DNA of 64,000 bases from Chlamydomonas reinhardtii (taxonomy: Eukaryota > Chlorophyta > Chlorophyceae > Chlamydomonadales > Chlamydomonadaceae), in NCBI RefSeq assembly GCF_000002595.2, contig NC_057015.1, positions 3,565,955 to 3,629,954 of the forward strand. Reading direction: 5' to 3'. Shown here in pieces: positions 11,506-22,737 of this stretch; position 1 is the stretch's first letter; every line of letters begins with the position of its first letter. Below the pieces are notes generated by a model. The model saw only the letters and a program-made list of their open reading frames with translations, did no database searches and was not told where the DNA came from. Position numbers and translations under genes: made by a program.

Positions 11506-12003
11506 TCACCTTCTGCAGGCCCCACTCCTGAATGCGGACTTGGGCGGTCTTCTGGCAGTGCTTGCACCGCACCAAGCGACCGCCTCCTCGATGGTGATCC
11601 ACTTCCGGCACCCCGGGTGCATGGCGCGCCCCAAGTAGTAGACCGGGTTGGTCTGCTTCAGGCGCTTGCGGCCGCCCCGGCGCCGGCCCTCCAGCTGGGC
11701 GGCCGTCTCATTGCCGCTGCCGAACTGGGCCGCCTGCCAGCCCTTCAGCTGGGTGGCCGTCTCCTTGCCGCTGCCGAACTGGGCCGCGTGCCGGCCCTCC
11801 AGCTGGGCGGCCGTTTCATTGCCGCTGCTGTACTGGGTGTCCACCCCCCGCAACTTCTCTGGCAGGGGCAGGGGGTCCTCGTGTGTCGGCGGTCCCCCGT
11901 AGGGCCCGCCGCCAAGGAACGCCAGCGTCGCCGCCATGCTGGCGGCGATGACGGCCGCGTCCTCTGGTGTCGGCAGCCGCCCCAGGTCCCACTTCAGCAG
12001 CAT
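11506..12003 (-). CDS. Doubtful ORF with 18-residue coding repeats and a possible BED-like zinc finger remnant
   Basis: A 165-codon minus-strand ORF (ATG at 12003). Its middle is 2.75 copies of an 18-residue repeat of the type AAQLEGRHAAQFGSGKET. After the repeats, YYLGRAMHPGCRKWITIEEA resembles the start of a zinc-binding domain. In the overlapping minus-strand frame the DNA at about 11470-11560 reads RCKHCQKTAQVRIQEWG and then KVKEVIDLCDSD before a stop. A W...CxxC arrangement like that in BED fingers of hAT-type DNA transposases would therefore need the two frames together. This may be a decayed transposon-derived gene, a spliced gene whose junction I cannot see, or chance. I find no transposase catalytic core and no terminal inverted repeats. 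Confidence 0.3.
   Translation of the reverse strand: MLLKWDLGRLPTPEDAAVIAASMAATLAFLGGGPYGGPPTHEDPLPLPEKLRGVDTQYSSGNETAAQLEGRHAAQFGSGKETATQLKGWQAAQFGSGNETAAQLEGRRRGGRKRLKQTNPVYYLGRAMHPGCRKWITIEEAVAWCGASTARRPPKSAFRSGACRR
11691..11839 (-). repeat. 54-bp tandem repeat in coding frame, about 2.75 copies
   Basis: Copies start at 11691, 11745 and 11799. The unit is 18 codons long and differs between copies mainly at single bases, so the array is fairly young. Confidence 0.85.
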
Positions 12004-12172
12004 GCGGGCGAGTTCTGCACCACGCTCATCACACTATTGCCGGCGCGCACTGCCCGGCACCTGTGCTTGACTATAGCCGCTGGTGACAACTGACGTTGCC
12101 GAACCCCTTCATGCCCCGACCCCCCAGCCACGCTGGCATCCCTGTGTCTCGGCTCCAACGGTCATCTAAAGA

Positions 12173-13054
12173 TTATTTTTTCTTCGCCTCCTTCGGCTTC
12201 TTCTCCTTCTTTGGCTTTGGCAACAAGTGCTCCGGAATGGGCAGCCCCTGTTCCTTGCATCTAAGCACCTCCTCCACCACTTTCCTGCATGGGTACAAGA
12301 GCGGGGCCGCCAGGTCACATGCCGTCCTGTGACACCATGCCCTGCTCCAATACCCTGCAAGGCTACAACCCGTCCCTCCACACACCAACAACCCCGCACT
12401 CACCGCTCCTCGTCCTGCTTTTTCGCCTCCGTCATGTGAGACCCCACGTCTCTCCGGATGTGGTCCGCTTCCGAGCACTTGCGGTAGCCCAATGATGACA
12501 TGAAACCCGCGTTCAGCTTGGGCTCAAGCGGCGCCTCGTGCCCGTTCTCGTACTTCACCCATATCCGCCCCGTCTGCTTGTCATCTGCACTCTCATACCT
12601 GCACATGCGTGTGTGACCAGGTAAGTTCCTGCTCATGCGGCATACAGCCAAGGGCATTACGAAACGCATTGGCTCACAACCGCGGTGGGCCATGCCCTGC
12701 TCCTGGTGGCGCGCTGGAGAACCCCTTTGGAATCACCCCCGACCGCGCGCCGCCACCCCTCCTGAAGCGATTATGGCCCGTCTGTCACCCATTACCACCT
12801 CCTATATGTCAAGCGTGCGTTGCGTGCCAGGCACTCACTTGACGCCGATGACCACGGCGGTGATGCCGAGGGGTGTCCTCACAATGTCGTGCAGCTTAAA
12901 GCCGAAAGCCGCTATGTCCTCGTCGGCCGTTATGAGGGCTGGACCCTTCTTGCCCTGCAAAATGAATTCTCGTAAGTATGCACGCTCAGTGCAAGGTGGC
13001 ATCCGACGAATAAGCACTCTTTGCCACTGCAAGCCCCACCTTCTTCACGGGCAT
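12173..13054 (-). CDS. Small conserved-looking protein, 145 residues, unknown function
   Basis: Four exons close in phase: 13054-13040, 12954-12839, 12598-12404, 12284-12173 (stop). Exon 1 is only 15 nt (MPVKK) and is chosen because atgcccgtgaagaag is followed by gtgggg and splices in frame to GKKGPALITADEDIAAFG. The protein contains a compact, hydrophobic-patterned domain (KLHDIVRTPLGITAVVIGVK, GRIWVKYENGHEAPLEPK), then a helical charged part (DHIRRDVGSHMTEAKKQDEE, VVEEVLRCKEQGLPIPEHLL) and a very basic tail ending KEKKPKEAKKK. No signal peptide or membrane segment is seen. The first half could be a small beta-barrel fold. The style suits a conserved cytosolic or ciliary small protein, but I do not recognise the family. 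It lies 0.7 kb downstream of the fibrillin gene on the same strand. Confidence 0.75.
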
Positions 13055-13737
13055 TCTTTTTATGCTTTAAAGATAACACTGCGAGCTTTGACAATCCCCC
13101 CAGGGCTAGGTTTCGCGGGCGCCCTATGCAATCTAGCTTTCTCTCTTGTGGCAAGCACTTGCAATGTAGTTGCTGTAAGATTCTATAGCCTGTCACACTG
13201 GTCACTTAAGAAACGGACACGTTAGGTGTTTTGAGCCTAATTCGTTGCTTGTCACGAAATAGAAGCGTCGCTTGATCAAGAAAACTTTGCGGACATATAT
13301 TGAATGACTACAAATTAGAAAGCGAAATGGTGGTGGTGGCGGGCAACTTGACATCTAAGCCCGTGCGTTTCCCTTTTCCCCCAGCTGAACCCCACGCCTG
13401 AATCCCCATCAAGGCGCCACCCACATCGGTATGTACATCCCAGCGCCGCCCACTACACATATGGCGGGTCTGTCCAAGTGTAGTAATGTAGGAGTCGTCC
13501 GCTCATCCTCCGCTCCACAATCAGCAACTACGCTACGCTTCGTGGAGCTACTGCGACAGACTCCTTGTGCCCGCACACAAGTTGAGTATGAAATGTGCCC
13601 CGGTTGGGCCGACGCTGGAACCCACGCCACGTTCCACACACGCCAATATCCTATGTACATTACGGTAGTCGCGGTCACGCCTCCAGCAGTCCCTCACCCC
13701 ATGTCGATGTCCGGCACAGCAGGCGGCCCTCACAGCC
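13055..13737. other. Intergenic region between fibrillin 3' end and the small-protein gene
   Basis: Contains the 5' flank of the 145-residue gene and the fibrillin 3' UTR. AT-richer blocks occur at 13230-13330. A stretch at 13506-13563 (cctccgct ... gagctactgcgacag) weakly resembles 10813-10863. No gene seen. Confidence 0.4.
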
Positions 13738-15224
13738 TCACTCCTGCGGCCGCACCTGCACCGCGTACCTGCCGCTGCTGCGAAACACGCGCAGCCCAAC
13801 CTGCTCGTCCACATACACAACTTCAAATAACCCACTTCCAGCGATGGGCAGTGGCAGGTCCAAGCCCCACACCACCAGGCGCCCGCTGCGGATGTTGGCG
13901 CGGATGGTCTTGGGCGTCACCGCGCTGTCGTCCTGTGTTGATGACACGCGACACAAAGCCGTGCGTCAAGCTGTCTGTGAGCAGGTGGACGGACCAATAA
14001 AGTGGTGCGCGGGCTAGTGGAGGGCCGTGCCATACACGGTATGGGTGCACGGGGCAAATAAGGCAGGGACAGCGGCTGGCGAGTGGTGCTGCGCTATCCG
14101 TGAGCTGCAGTCCCACACAGGCCAGAATCCCACCCCCATTTGACAACCCGCCGGCGACACGCACCACGGGCTCGTACGTGCCAGCCGCCGAGATGAAGCT
14201 TTCCGGCCCGTTCAGCTCCACCTTGTTGAGCGCGGTGCGGCCGGCGGCGGGGTTGAAGTCCTGGCTGGCCTGGTTGCGGCTGTTGGCTATCTTGCTGGTG
14301 TTCCAGGTGAGGTCCCACAGGAAGGGCTTGCCGCGCGTGAAGCGCACCTGTGCGCGTGTGTGCGTGTGCGGCGGCAAGGCGGGCAAGGAGGTAGTGTTGC
14401 GGTATGAGCTGCACACGCATGACGGCGTTGTGTACGGTATGCGCCATGGAAACATCACCTGTTCCGGGCCGCCGGTCCCTATGCCTGACCGGGAACGCTT
14501 CTCGTTTGCCATTTGTCGCTGGCCAAACCCCCCATTAGCGCCCATCCAGGCCACGGGTAGCAGCACTACCTGCCAAGCCTATTCGGGGTCCCTGCCAATG
14601 CAGCTCACCACCCAGGGGCCTCCGCCAATTGCCGCCTCGTCAAAGGGCAGGCCGGCGTCCCCGCCCGCAATCAGCTCATCCAACAGCTCGTTGACGCGCG
14701 GCAGGTCGACGACGGCCTCCTCTGCAGTGATCAGTTCCCGCAGCTCCAAGCTGACCTGGCGCAGTCGCTTCCTGCGGCGTGTGAGGCAGGCCGACCGGTG
14801 ACGGCAGGCACTCGTGGAGCGCGACAACAGGCAAGTGGAGGGGTTGGGGGTGACGGGTGCGTCTGGGCTGGACGCGGGCCGCATGCGCGCTGATTTTGTT
14901 TCAATCTGCCGCCATCGCAAACGTTTCCCGTTTGGGCAGACGGGTCAAAATGCAGAGCTTGACAGCGGTGGGCATATGCTTGCAACTGCGGCTCGCCATT
15001 TAATTTAAGCACTTAAGACATGGTAACATTACACGGGTTTACCTCTCAGCGTCCTCTGGATTTGCCTTGGGTGCAAAGGCCGATGAAATTCGCTCCCAAA
15101 AGCTTGGCGCCGAGGCCGCTGCGTACACCTTGACGGTGCTGCGAGGGCACACAGCTAGTCTCAGGCCAGTTCTGGCCCTCTGGGCTTGGCACAGCTGCCG
15201 GACTTGGGATTTCGAGTGCAACAT
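13738..15224 (-). CDS. Plastid lipid-associated protein (PAP/fibrillin family)
   Basis: Fibrillins are lipocalin-like proteins of plastoglobules and thylakoids that bind hydrophobic molecules. Four exons close in phase to 240 residues: 15224-15043, 14771-14609, 14347-14165, 13932-13738 (TGA). The N-terminus (MLHSKSQVRQLCQAQRAR ... STVKVYAAASAPSFWERI) has the Arg/Ser/Ala make-up and VxA-type site of an algal chloroplast transit peptide. Then follow the PAP helical entry (LRELITAEEAVVDLPRVNEL), the GGGPWVV-RFTRG strand pair, ALNKVELNGP, and the C-terminal signature SGLFEVVYVDEQVGLRVFRS followed by GRYAVQV. Length and order fit a short PAP protein. Which fibrillin subfamily it belongs to cannot be decided here. 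Confidence 0.85.
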
Positions 15225-15495
15225 CCCTAAGGTTAGTTCGTCTGTCGACCAGAGTTCTTTGTCACGACTCCTGATTTGTGACAGCCTTCCGTTCGAATGT
15301 TTGTCGTCGCCGTATCGACAACGAAATAAGAGCCCATATCAACAACGAAATTCCGCCTCCGCCCATTCCGTCAACCGCCGCCGGTTTCGCCCCCACATTG
15401 CCCTGCGGCACTCGCTACTTCCTACACTACAGATTCTAGAGCAACATGTACTCCGCCCTGCCGCCAAAACCCGGTGGGCTGTGTCACTTCATGGC
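15225..15495. other. Short spacer between DBP10 3' end and fibrillin start
   Basis: Only 271 bases separate the DBP10 stop from the fibrillin ATG, both on the minus strand. The spacer must hold the DBP10 3' UTR and the fibrillin promoter. No TGTAA on the minus strand is visible in it. Confidence 0.5.
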
Positions 15496-15693
15496 TCACC
15501 GCCGCCCACGCCCACGACCGCCGCCCCGAGCCCCGCCCCGGCCGCCGCCCCGGCTGCCACCCCGGCCACCCTTGCTCACGCCACCGCGCACGCCCATGCT
15601 ACCCCCACGACCGCCCCCGCCCCCGCCACGACCACCACCACCACGCCCACCCCGGCCACCGCCGCCTCGGCCGCCGCCGCCCCGGCCGCCGCC

Positions 15694-15728
<35 letters not shown>

Positions 15729-18700
15729 CCCGGCCGCCGCCGCCGCCGCGCTCCTCGCCGCCTTGCCCGCCCTTCTGCTGCTTGTGCTGCAGCCAGGCCT
15801 TCCGCCGCTCCACCACCTTGCGCTCCTTGCGCACCTGCGAGACACATGTTTGTGTTGAAATGACTCAGCTGCAAGTCCGCTACTGCGTGTGAGCCCGGTA
15901 TCAGGCACGTGAGCAGCTGATCATCACACCGCGCTCATGCCAGCCGCCACCACAGAACATGCGGTACGGTATCGCAGCGGGTGAGCTGCACTGGATATGT
16001 GCCGGGCCCAGATGCGGTACGCACTGCCTCTCACCCGCTATCCCCTCCCCCCAAACATCACAGCCCCTTACCCACCTGGTCTTCCGTCTTGAGTCCGGCG
16101 TTGCGCGCCCCCAGCGGCTGCTGCCCGCCGCGGCCGCCCCGGCCTCCGCGGCCACCCCGGCCGCCGCGGCCGCCCCCGCCTGCTCCCGGTGACCCCTCCC
16201 GCTTGAAGCTGACGTGCCGGTTCTTCTTGTCGAACCGCGACGCCAGCCCGCCGCCGCCGCGCTCCGTGTCCTCCTCCTCGCCCGCCGCCGCCACGCGCTT
16301 GTGGTGGGACTTGCTCCACTTCTTGTACAGCTCTCCCTTGGCCTCCTCCCGCAGCTGCACCACCTTGCCCGCCTCGTTGCGGACCTTGCGCCCCTTGCGC
16401 TGCGTGTCCTCCGTGCCGCGCAGCACGTACTTCTTACTGCGCTTGTCCCAGTGGTAACGCCGCTTCTGGTCCGACATGCCTGCAATACCGCGGACGAAGA
16501 GGAGGAACAGGGGGATGGGCAAGGAACTGAGCAATGGCCAACAGAACATCAGGCGGCGAGTGACCCAGAATTGGTGCTGCCACTAGCTCATGCTACGAAC
16601 CTGCCCCATCGCTGCACGCGCCGCCTTCACTTACGGTATTACAGCCCTCTGCCTCCCCAGTTTCCCTACATCCATTTCCCCATCACACCGCCACGCCGCC
16701 ACACCCCCACACCGCCACGCCGCCGCGCCGCGCTCACCCTGCTGGTCCTCCGCCGTCAGGTCCAGCACCGCCGCCTGCAGCTCCGCGGCGCGTGTCTCCA
16801 CCTCGAACTGCTCGTCGTGGAGCCGCCCGTCCCGCACGTGGCTGATGTACAGGCCCGGGTCCCTGTACCGCCCCTCCGCCACAACACCGTCGCCGTACGC
16901 CGCCGCTGCGGACGCCGCCGCCCGCGCGCTCTGCTTCTTGCCTCCAGCCGCCGCGCCTGCGCCGCCGCGCCCGCTGGGCCCTGCACCCGCACCCGAGCCA
17001 CGCCGCCCCGCGCCGCCGTCCTCCTCGTCCTCCCCCTGGTCCTCATCGCCGTCGTCGTCGTCGTCGTCCGAGCCGCCCATCCCATCCTCGTCCTCGCCGC
17101 TGCCGCCGTACCCGTCCTCGTCGTCGTCCTCCTCCTCATCGCCCTCGTCGCGCTCGTCCTCCTCGCCTCCTCGACTGCGACGGCTGGCTGCCACCTGCTC
17201 GTCCGCCTCCAGGCGCATCTGCAGCGCCATATACACGCGCGCAAGCCAGCCCAAACACGGATCAACAACGAGCAATGAGAACCCCTGCCTGCGCTGCCCC
17301 GTACTTTTAGAACGATGCATCCCAACCCGCACCGCCCCCACCTCGGCGCCTCCGCCTTCGCTTCCCCTGCACCTTCCACCCCGGCCACTTGCCTTCTTCT
17401 GCCGCTCCTTCTCAATGATGTGCGCGTGCGCGGCGCGCTTGGTGGCCATGACCTCAGTGCTCTTGCCGCCGCGGCCCAGCGCGCCGCTGCCGCCCTCCAG
17501 AAGCAGTGGGTTGGCGAACGTGGACTTGACGCGCGCGATCTCGGCCTCAAACACGGTGGCGGCGGGGCGGAACGTCTTCAACCGCTCCGTGAACTGAGCC
17601 AGCGCCACCTCGTTCTGCATGGGAAGTTCGGAGGCGCAGGCAGGGTAGGGAGGTGATGAGCGCGGTATATTGCGAGGAATGCGGAGAGGCGGAAAGAGGC
17701 TTCAGATAACGGGACCGACAGGGGGTGCTATCGTACGCCACGGCGTGTACATTTTCGCATCTGCGACATAACGAGCCACTGAACGCGCCCGGCCCCTCCC
17801 CACCCACCTCGATCTGCGTGTACTTGGTCTTGGGCAGCAGCGCCAGCAGCATGGGGTGCACGCCCTCCTTGGTCAGCGCCCGCGCGCGCCGCACGCTCTG
17901 CGCGCTGGCCTGTGGCCGAGTCTTGCAGTACATGCTCCTGCGCGCGCATGCATCACGAGGCGGCATGCGTTGACGCGCACGTGGCCATGGCAATACCCAC
18001 ACGCCGCGGCGTGGGCGGGCCCCCAGCACCCCTCCGCCTCAAGCCCCCAACAGCCGAGCCCCCGAGCACCCAAGCCACCCGACCCTGGCACACACGCAGT
18101 TTCTCACGCACCAGGCATTGGTGAGCGTGCGCAGCATGCCCTCCAGGTCCGCCGACGCCTGCACCTGCTCCCGCACGTGCTCAATCAGCGGGTCCAGCAC
18201 CACCGCTGGCAGGCTGCCGTACACGGACTCGGAGCTGCTGCTGGTGGCGGCGGCCGCCAGCGCCGCGGCGTCGGCGCCCTCCGCGGCGGAGCCGGGCGCC
18301 GGCATGTCGGGCACCAGCGGCGCGGGCTTGACGTCCCTATGCATGTGCGGGAGGGGTGCGCCTCGCCAACGTCAGGCCGGTGCCGCGGGAGGATGGCACC
18401 TGCCAACGTGACCCCGTGATTTCCGGCAGTGGGACACATACCGTAGCCCGTGTCCCCAACCTGTTACCAGCCCCACCGACCCATCCACCCACCCACCTGG
18501 ACAGGTAGAGGTGCAGGTCCAGCAGGTATGGCAGCTCCTCGCGGGTGAGCAGGCTGCGAGCGGGCAAGCCAGCGAGCGGAGCGCGAGCGTGAGTTGGTTT
18601 GTGTCAATTGCATCAATACGTGCTGACCTCAGCCTGTAGCCATGACCACCACAAACTGCGCCAAAGCTCTGAATCCTCGCAACGCGCCCCCTCCTCAGCA

Positions 18701-21700
18701 CTCTCATGCCTTGTACACACCTGTACGCCGTGCCCGAGCGGCCCGCACGCGCGGCGCGGCCCACTCGGTGCACGAACAGCTCCGGCTTGGGCGGGAAGTC
18801 GAAGTTGATGACGTTGTCGATGAGCGGGATGTCGATACCGCGGGCCGCCACGTCCGTGGTGACCAGCAGGTGGCTGCGGCCGGCGCGGAACTTGGCCACG
18901 TGGATCTTACGGGCGGTCTGTGGGCGGGCGTGACAGGAGGGCGCCGGCGGCGCAGGTGAACTGTGGGAGGGCATGGAGCAGGCTGCAGCGGACAAGCACG
19001 GTCGTGCCTCTAGCCCATCGCGTGCCCGGTGGCTGTCTAAATCTAAGCTTCTTTACACGCACACGCACCCTCCACAACCCGCCTCGTCCCGTACCTGGTC
19101 CATGCTTCCGAACACGCAGGCCGCGTCCACGCCCTCCTTGAGCAGCAACGTGTACAGGAACTCGGCGTGGTGGCGCGTGGCCGTGAACAGGATGGTCAGC
19201 TGGTTGGCGGGCACCACCTCGCGCACCAGGTGCAGCATGGCAGCCACCTTGTCCTCAAACCTGTAGGGGCGGTTCATGCCGTCAGGCGGGGCATAACGGT
19301 ACGCTACAGAACCGCCCGTGCGCGCTTTCCTGCCAGGCTCCCGCCCCTGGGTTTCCGCTTCTAGGTTTTCCTGACATGCCCGTGCACCTGCAAGTTGTTT
19401 GACACACAAACACACACAACAGGCACATACACGCACACCTGCACGTGAAGAAGGCCAGCCCCAGCTCCGGCGATATCTTGCGCTCCGTGTCCAGCCGCAC
19501 CAGCTGCGGCGCGTTTAGGCCGGCGGAGGCGAACTCCGCCAGCGTGGACGGCATGGTGGCGCTGAACAGCAGCGTCTGGCGGCCCGGAGACATCTTGCGC
19601 AGCAGCTCAGACACCTGAGTGTGGGCGACACGGTGGGGGCGGTGAGGTCGCTGCGCTTCGCGCTCGTTCGGAAGTTATGTGGATGGTGTGTATGCAGTGG
19701 CATGGGTTCGGTGGGAGCAGGAGCAGGTGCCATCAGGAAACCTCTTAGCACGTGTCATCCGCACGGCCGGTTACGGCTCGGGGAGTTGAGTACTGATGTC
19801 GTGTTGTCGTCGGCGGGTGATACGCGAGCTGCAGCCATCTCATGTTTGTAGACCAACCGAAATCGTGCTTGAGACAAGAAAGAAAAGGACGCTGCACCTC
19901 AGACCTATGCCTCATATTACCCGCACCCACGCCCTTCCCACACCGCTGTCGCTCCCACGCGGCACCCTTTGAGTCTCACGCAGCCATCTTGCCACCCCAG
20001 ACAACCCATCCAGACAACCAATCCAGCCCAGCACCGCACCCCGCCAGCCGCTTCTGACCCAGCCCCAAACCTAGCCCTGCATCGAGCACCGCACCGCACC
20101 GCACCGCACCCGGCCTGCCCCCGGCGCACCTGCGCGATGAAGCCCATCTCGAACATGCGGTCCGCCTCATCGCACACGCAGTACTCCACGGCGCGCAGGC
20201 TGAGGCCCTCCACCTCCTCCAGGTGGTGCGCCAGGCGACCTGTGGCATGGAGGGGGGCAACAGGCAGTGGGCAACAGGCAGTGGGCAACAGGCAGTGGGC
20301 AACAGCGGGCAACGGGCAGCGGGTAGAGGGCACTGGGCCTCCTCATACTCCACCCGTGTAACTCCCCTTCCTCCTCCTATCCAGCCCCACCGCTGCGCCT
20401 TCCACAGCCACTCCGCCCATGCCTGCACACCAATCCGCCCCAACCCCCGCCTACGCCTCTCCGCCTCCCCCCCGCCTCAAGCGCCTCACCTGGCGTGGCC
20501 ACGATGACGTCGGGGTTGGCTGCCAGCTCCGCGAACTGCACCTCCATGGAGTCACCGCCCACCAGGCAGGCGGTGCGCAGGCTGGTGTACTTGCACAGGT
20601 CACGAACCGTCTTGTGCGTCTGCAGGCGGGGCGGGGAAGCGGACGGGCGTAAGGGTGGGAGGAAAGGCGGGCGGAAGCGCCAAGGTGGCTGGGTATGGAT
20701 ATCATTGATGGGAAAGGCGGGGCGCGGACGCACATGCAACTTCGCTTATGCGGCAAGCTTGACGGCTTGTGTGGTGTGCTGTTTGCTGGCTGCAGGTTTC
20801 AGCGTGATCAGGAAATCCCTTAACACGTGTGCAATCCTCAGTGCCGGATGCGGCCTCGGGCGGTTTGGTACCCCTGGGGCTTCATCCCGGGGCCAGCCGC
20901 GAGGCGCCATCATGCACCCATTCCCCACCAGACGTCACGTAAAAAGCTAGCCCTACCCTTGCCGCCGGACACCTCGGCCTGCTCCGGACCGACAACGCAG
21001 CCGGCTCGGACGCACGCCTTAGCACCAAGGCTCTGCGACACATCCGCGTGGCCCAGTTGCAGCCACCACAACCATCGCCTCCCCACCCCAACCCCACCCC
21101 ATCCCTCCCTCTGACCCAGTCCGCTCCGCTGCCGCGCCGCGGCCGGCACCGTAGCCACAGGGCCACAGCCACGCACCTGCAGCGCCAGCTCACGTGTGGG
21201 CGACAAGATGACTGCACGGGCGCCCGCGCGGATGCTGTGCTCCTTAAGCCTGCAGCCAGCAATAAGCGCGTCGGTTAGGGGTGAAGAGGGAAACCATGCA
21301 GCCGCGACCGCGGCCGTGCAGGCCCAGAAACGCAACTCGCATTCCACTGCTCAGGCACCCTTGTCCCGAAGACAGCCCCATCGTCCACAACGCTCTTGTC
21401 CTCAACCCATAGCGGTGTCGCCGACAGGTGACATCCTATACGATACAATGTCAGCGATGGTCTTCCTACCTGTGGATCATGGGCAGCACGAAGGCGGCTG
21501 TCTTGCCGCTGCCGGTTCGCGCCATGCCCACCACGTCCAACCCCTGCATGATCATGGGCATCGCGCGCCGCTGGATGGGCGTGGGCAGCCGGTAGCCCTT
21601 GCGCTTGATGGCGCGCAGCACGTCGGGCGAGAAGCCCATGCTGTCTGCAGGGGGAGAAGGTGCGAGGGCGGCAGCCGCAGGGGCAGTCAGGGGCCGGGTA

Positions 21701-22057
21701 GGGCCGTGAGGCTTGGGCTGGTGACGGCAAGTGCACGGCGCAGCTTGCAGTGGAAGTCGAGCCGTCGAGACCAACCGAACAGAAGCGCAGCCGCCAGCCG
21801 ACTTGAGCAGCCAGAAAGTTGCGTACAGAGCACAGGAAGCATTGCTGTCGAACTTTGCTGAGCCAGCAGAGCACCTGCGCCGGCAGCAACACCAAGCATC
21901 GGTCTCGCTCACCGAAAGTTCCAGCCTTCATCTTCTTCTTCTGCTCCTTGAGCTTCTTGGCCCGACGGCCACCAATAGGCTTTTCCTCTTCATCAAACCC
22001 AAAGTCCAGCACCTCCCCGCCTCCGCCGCCTCTCGGCTTCTCCTCGTCGCTATCCAT
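15496..22057 (-). CDS. DBP10: DEAD-box RNA helicase DBP10/DDX54
   Basis: Nucleolar ATP-dependent RNA helicase for 60S ribosome assembly. Fifteen exons close in phase to 1009 residues: 22057-21913, 21644-21470, 21249-21177, 20619-20490, 20239-20130, 19614-19439, 19260-19095, 18917-18721, 18553-18497, 18336-18112, 17937-17808, 17614-17393, 17218-16738, 16479-16076, 15834-15496. Helicase motifs appear in order: Q motif (GF...PTPIQ, 52-73), ARTGSGKT (90-97), PTRELA (124-129), DEAD (198-201), [15 protein letters not shown] and [13 protein letters not shown]. The DBP10 C-terminal domain is shown by [18 protein letters not shown]. Family-specific additions are a long acidic run (about 17030-17180 on the plus strand) and a C-terminal RGG/RGGGG tail. 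One intron, after 17393, uses a GC donor (AAG|gcaagt). The start gives MDSDEEKP, an acidic N-terminus normal for DDX54. Confidence 0.95.
20257..20298. repeat. 14-bp x3 tandem repeat in a DBP10 intron
   Basis: Three perfect copies of gcaacaggcagtgg followed by decayed copies (gcaacagcggg, caacgggcagcgg) up to about 20325. Confidence 0.85.
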
Positions 22058-22737
22058 CTTAATATTGGGATGCTAGGGCCTTGTAATAATTTAAGTTGAT
22101 TCACTAGGAAACGTAGTGTCGTCAAAAGACTTGAGAATGTCAAGTGCCAAACCCTGGTGTGCGCTCGGCTCGCTGTCTTTGACGCCCAGGCGTTTCAGTT
22201 GATGCTACCGGTACAGGCTTATGCCAGGCAAATTCTGTCTGCACTGTTGCTGATGCCAGCCGCATTGCACAGGCACGCCCTCGCTCACCCTCCTGGCCCC
22301 CGACCTGCCGACGGCACGCGCTTTTCACACAACTGCTTACACTGGGCCTGCTGGGGCGGCGCCAGCAATACTGATGTCACATACAACACGAGGCGCAAAA
22401 TTGTACCCCCAACAAGTTGCAGTCATGCCCGCCCATCGCCCTCCATATCAGCCTTCGCGCTCCACCTTGGGTACCGCCCTGCGCTTAGTCCGTCCTTCAA
22501 TACTCAACAACGAACGCTCGCATACTAAGCCACGGCAGCTCTTCTGGCTGCTGTCCGCAAGGATCCTCATATCACCAACATGGTCTCCACCTGGCACCTG
22601 CTCCAGACTCTCAGGGGTGGCGTACAAAGCCTGCCGCAGCCGCATTCAAGCGCCTGAACGGTTTCATCTGCCCCGCAACCTGCGTTAAATAAGTAAACTG
22701 GGCCGGCCTGCCGCCCGTCAAGCTCCCGGTCTGCCAT
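22058..22737. other. DBP10 upstream region and glutaredoxin 3' UTR
   Basis: Both flanking genes are on the minus strand. A minus-strand TGTAA (TTACA at 22337) may end the glutaredoxin mRNA, leaving about 280 bases as the DBP10 promoter. No further gene seen. Confidence 0.45.
22337..22341 (-). terminator. Possible TGTAA poly(A) signal of the glutaredoxin gene
   Basis: TTACA on the plus strand, 397 bases downstream of the glutaredoxin stop. A TGTAA also overlaps the stop codon itself. Confidence 0.35.

Noticed and set aside
10813-13563. Similarity between 10813-10863 and 13506-13563
   Set aside because: Only short blocks (cctccgct, gagctac.gcgacag) match; too weak to call a repeat or terminal repeats of an element.
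15474-15863. Pro/Arg/His-rich plus-strand frames near 15.5-15.9 kb
   Set aside because: Antisense of the DBP10 RGG tail; (CCG)n repeats stay open in every frame.
20257-20325. CRISPR-like array
   Set aside because: Perfect 14-bp units with no spacers in an intron of a nuclear gene; an ordinary minisatellite.
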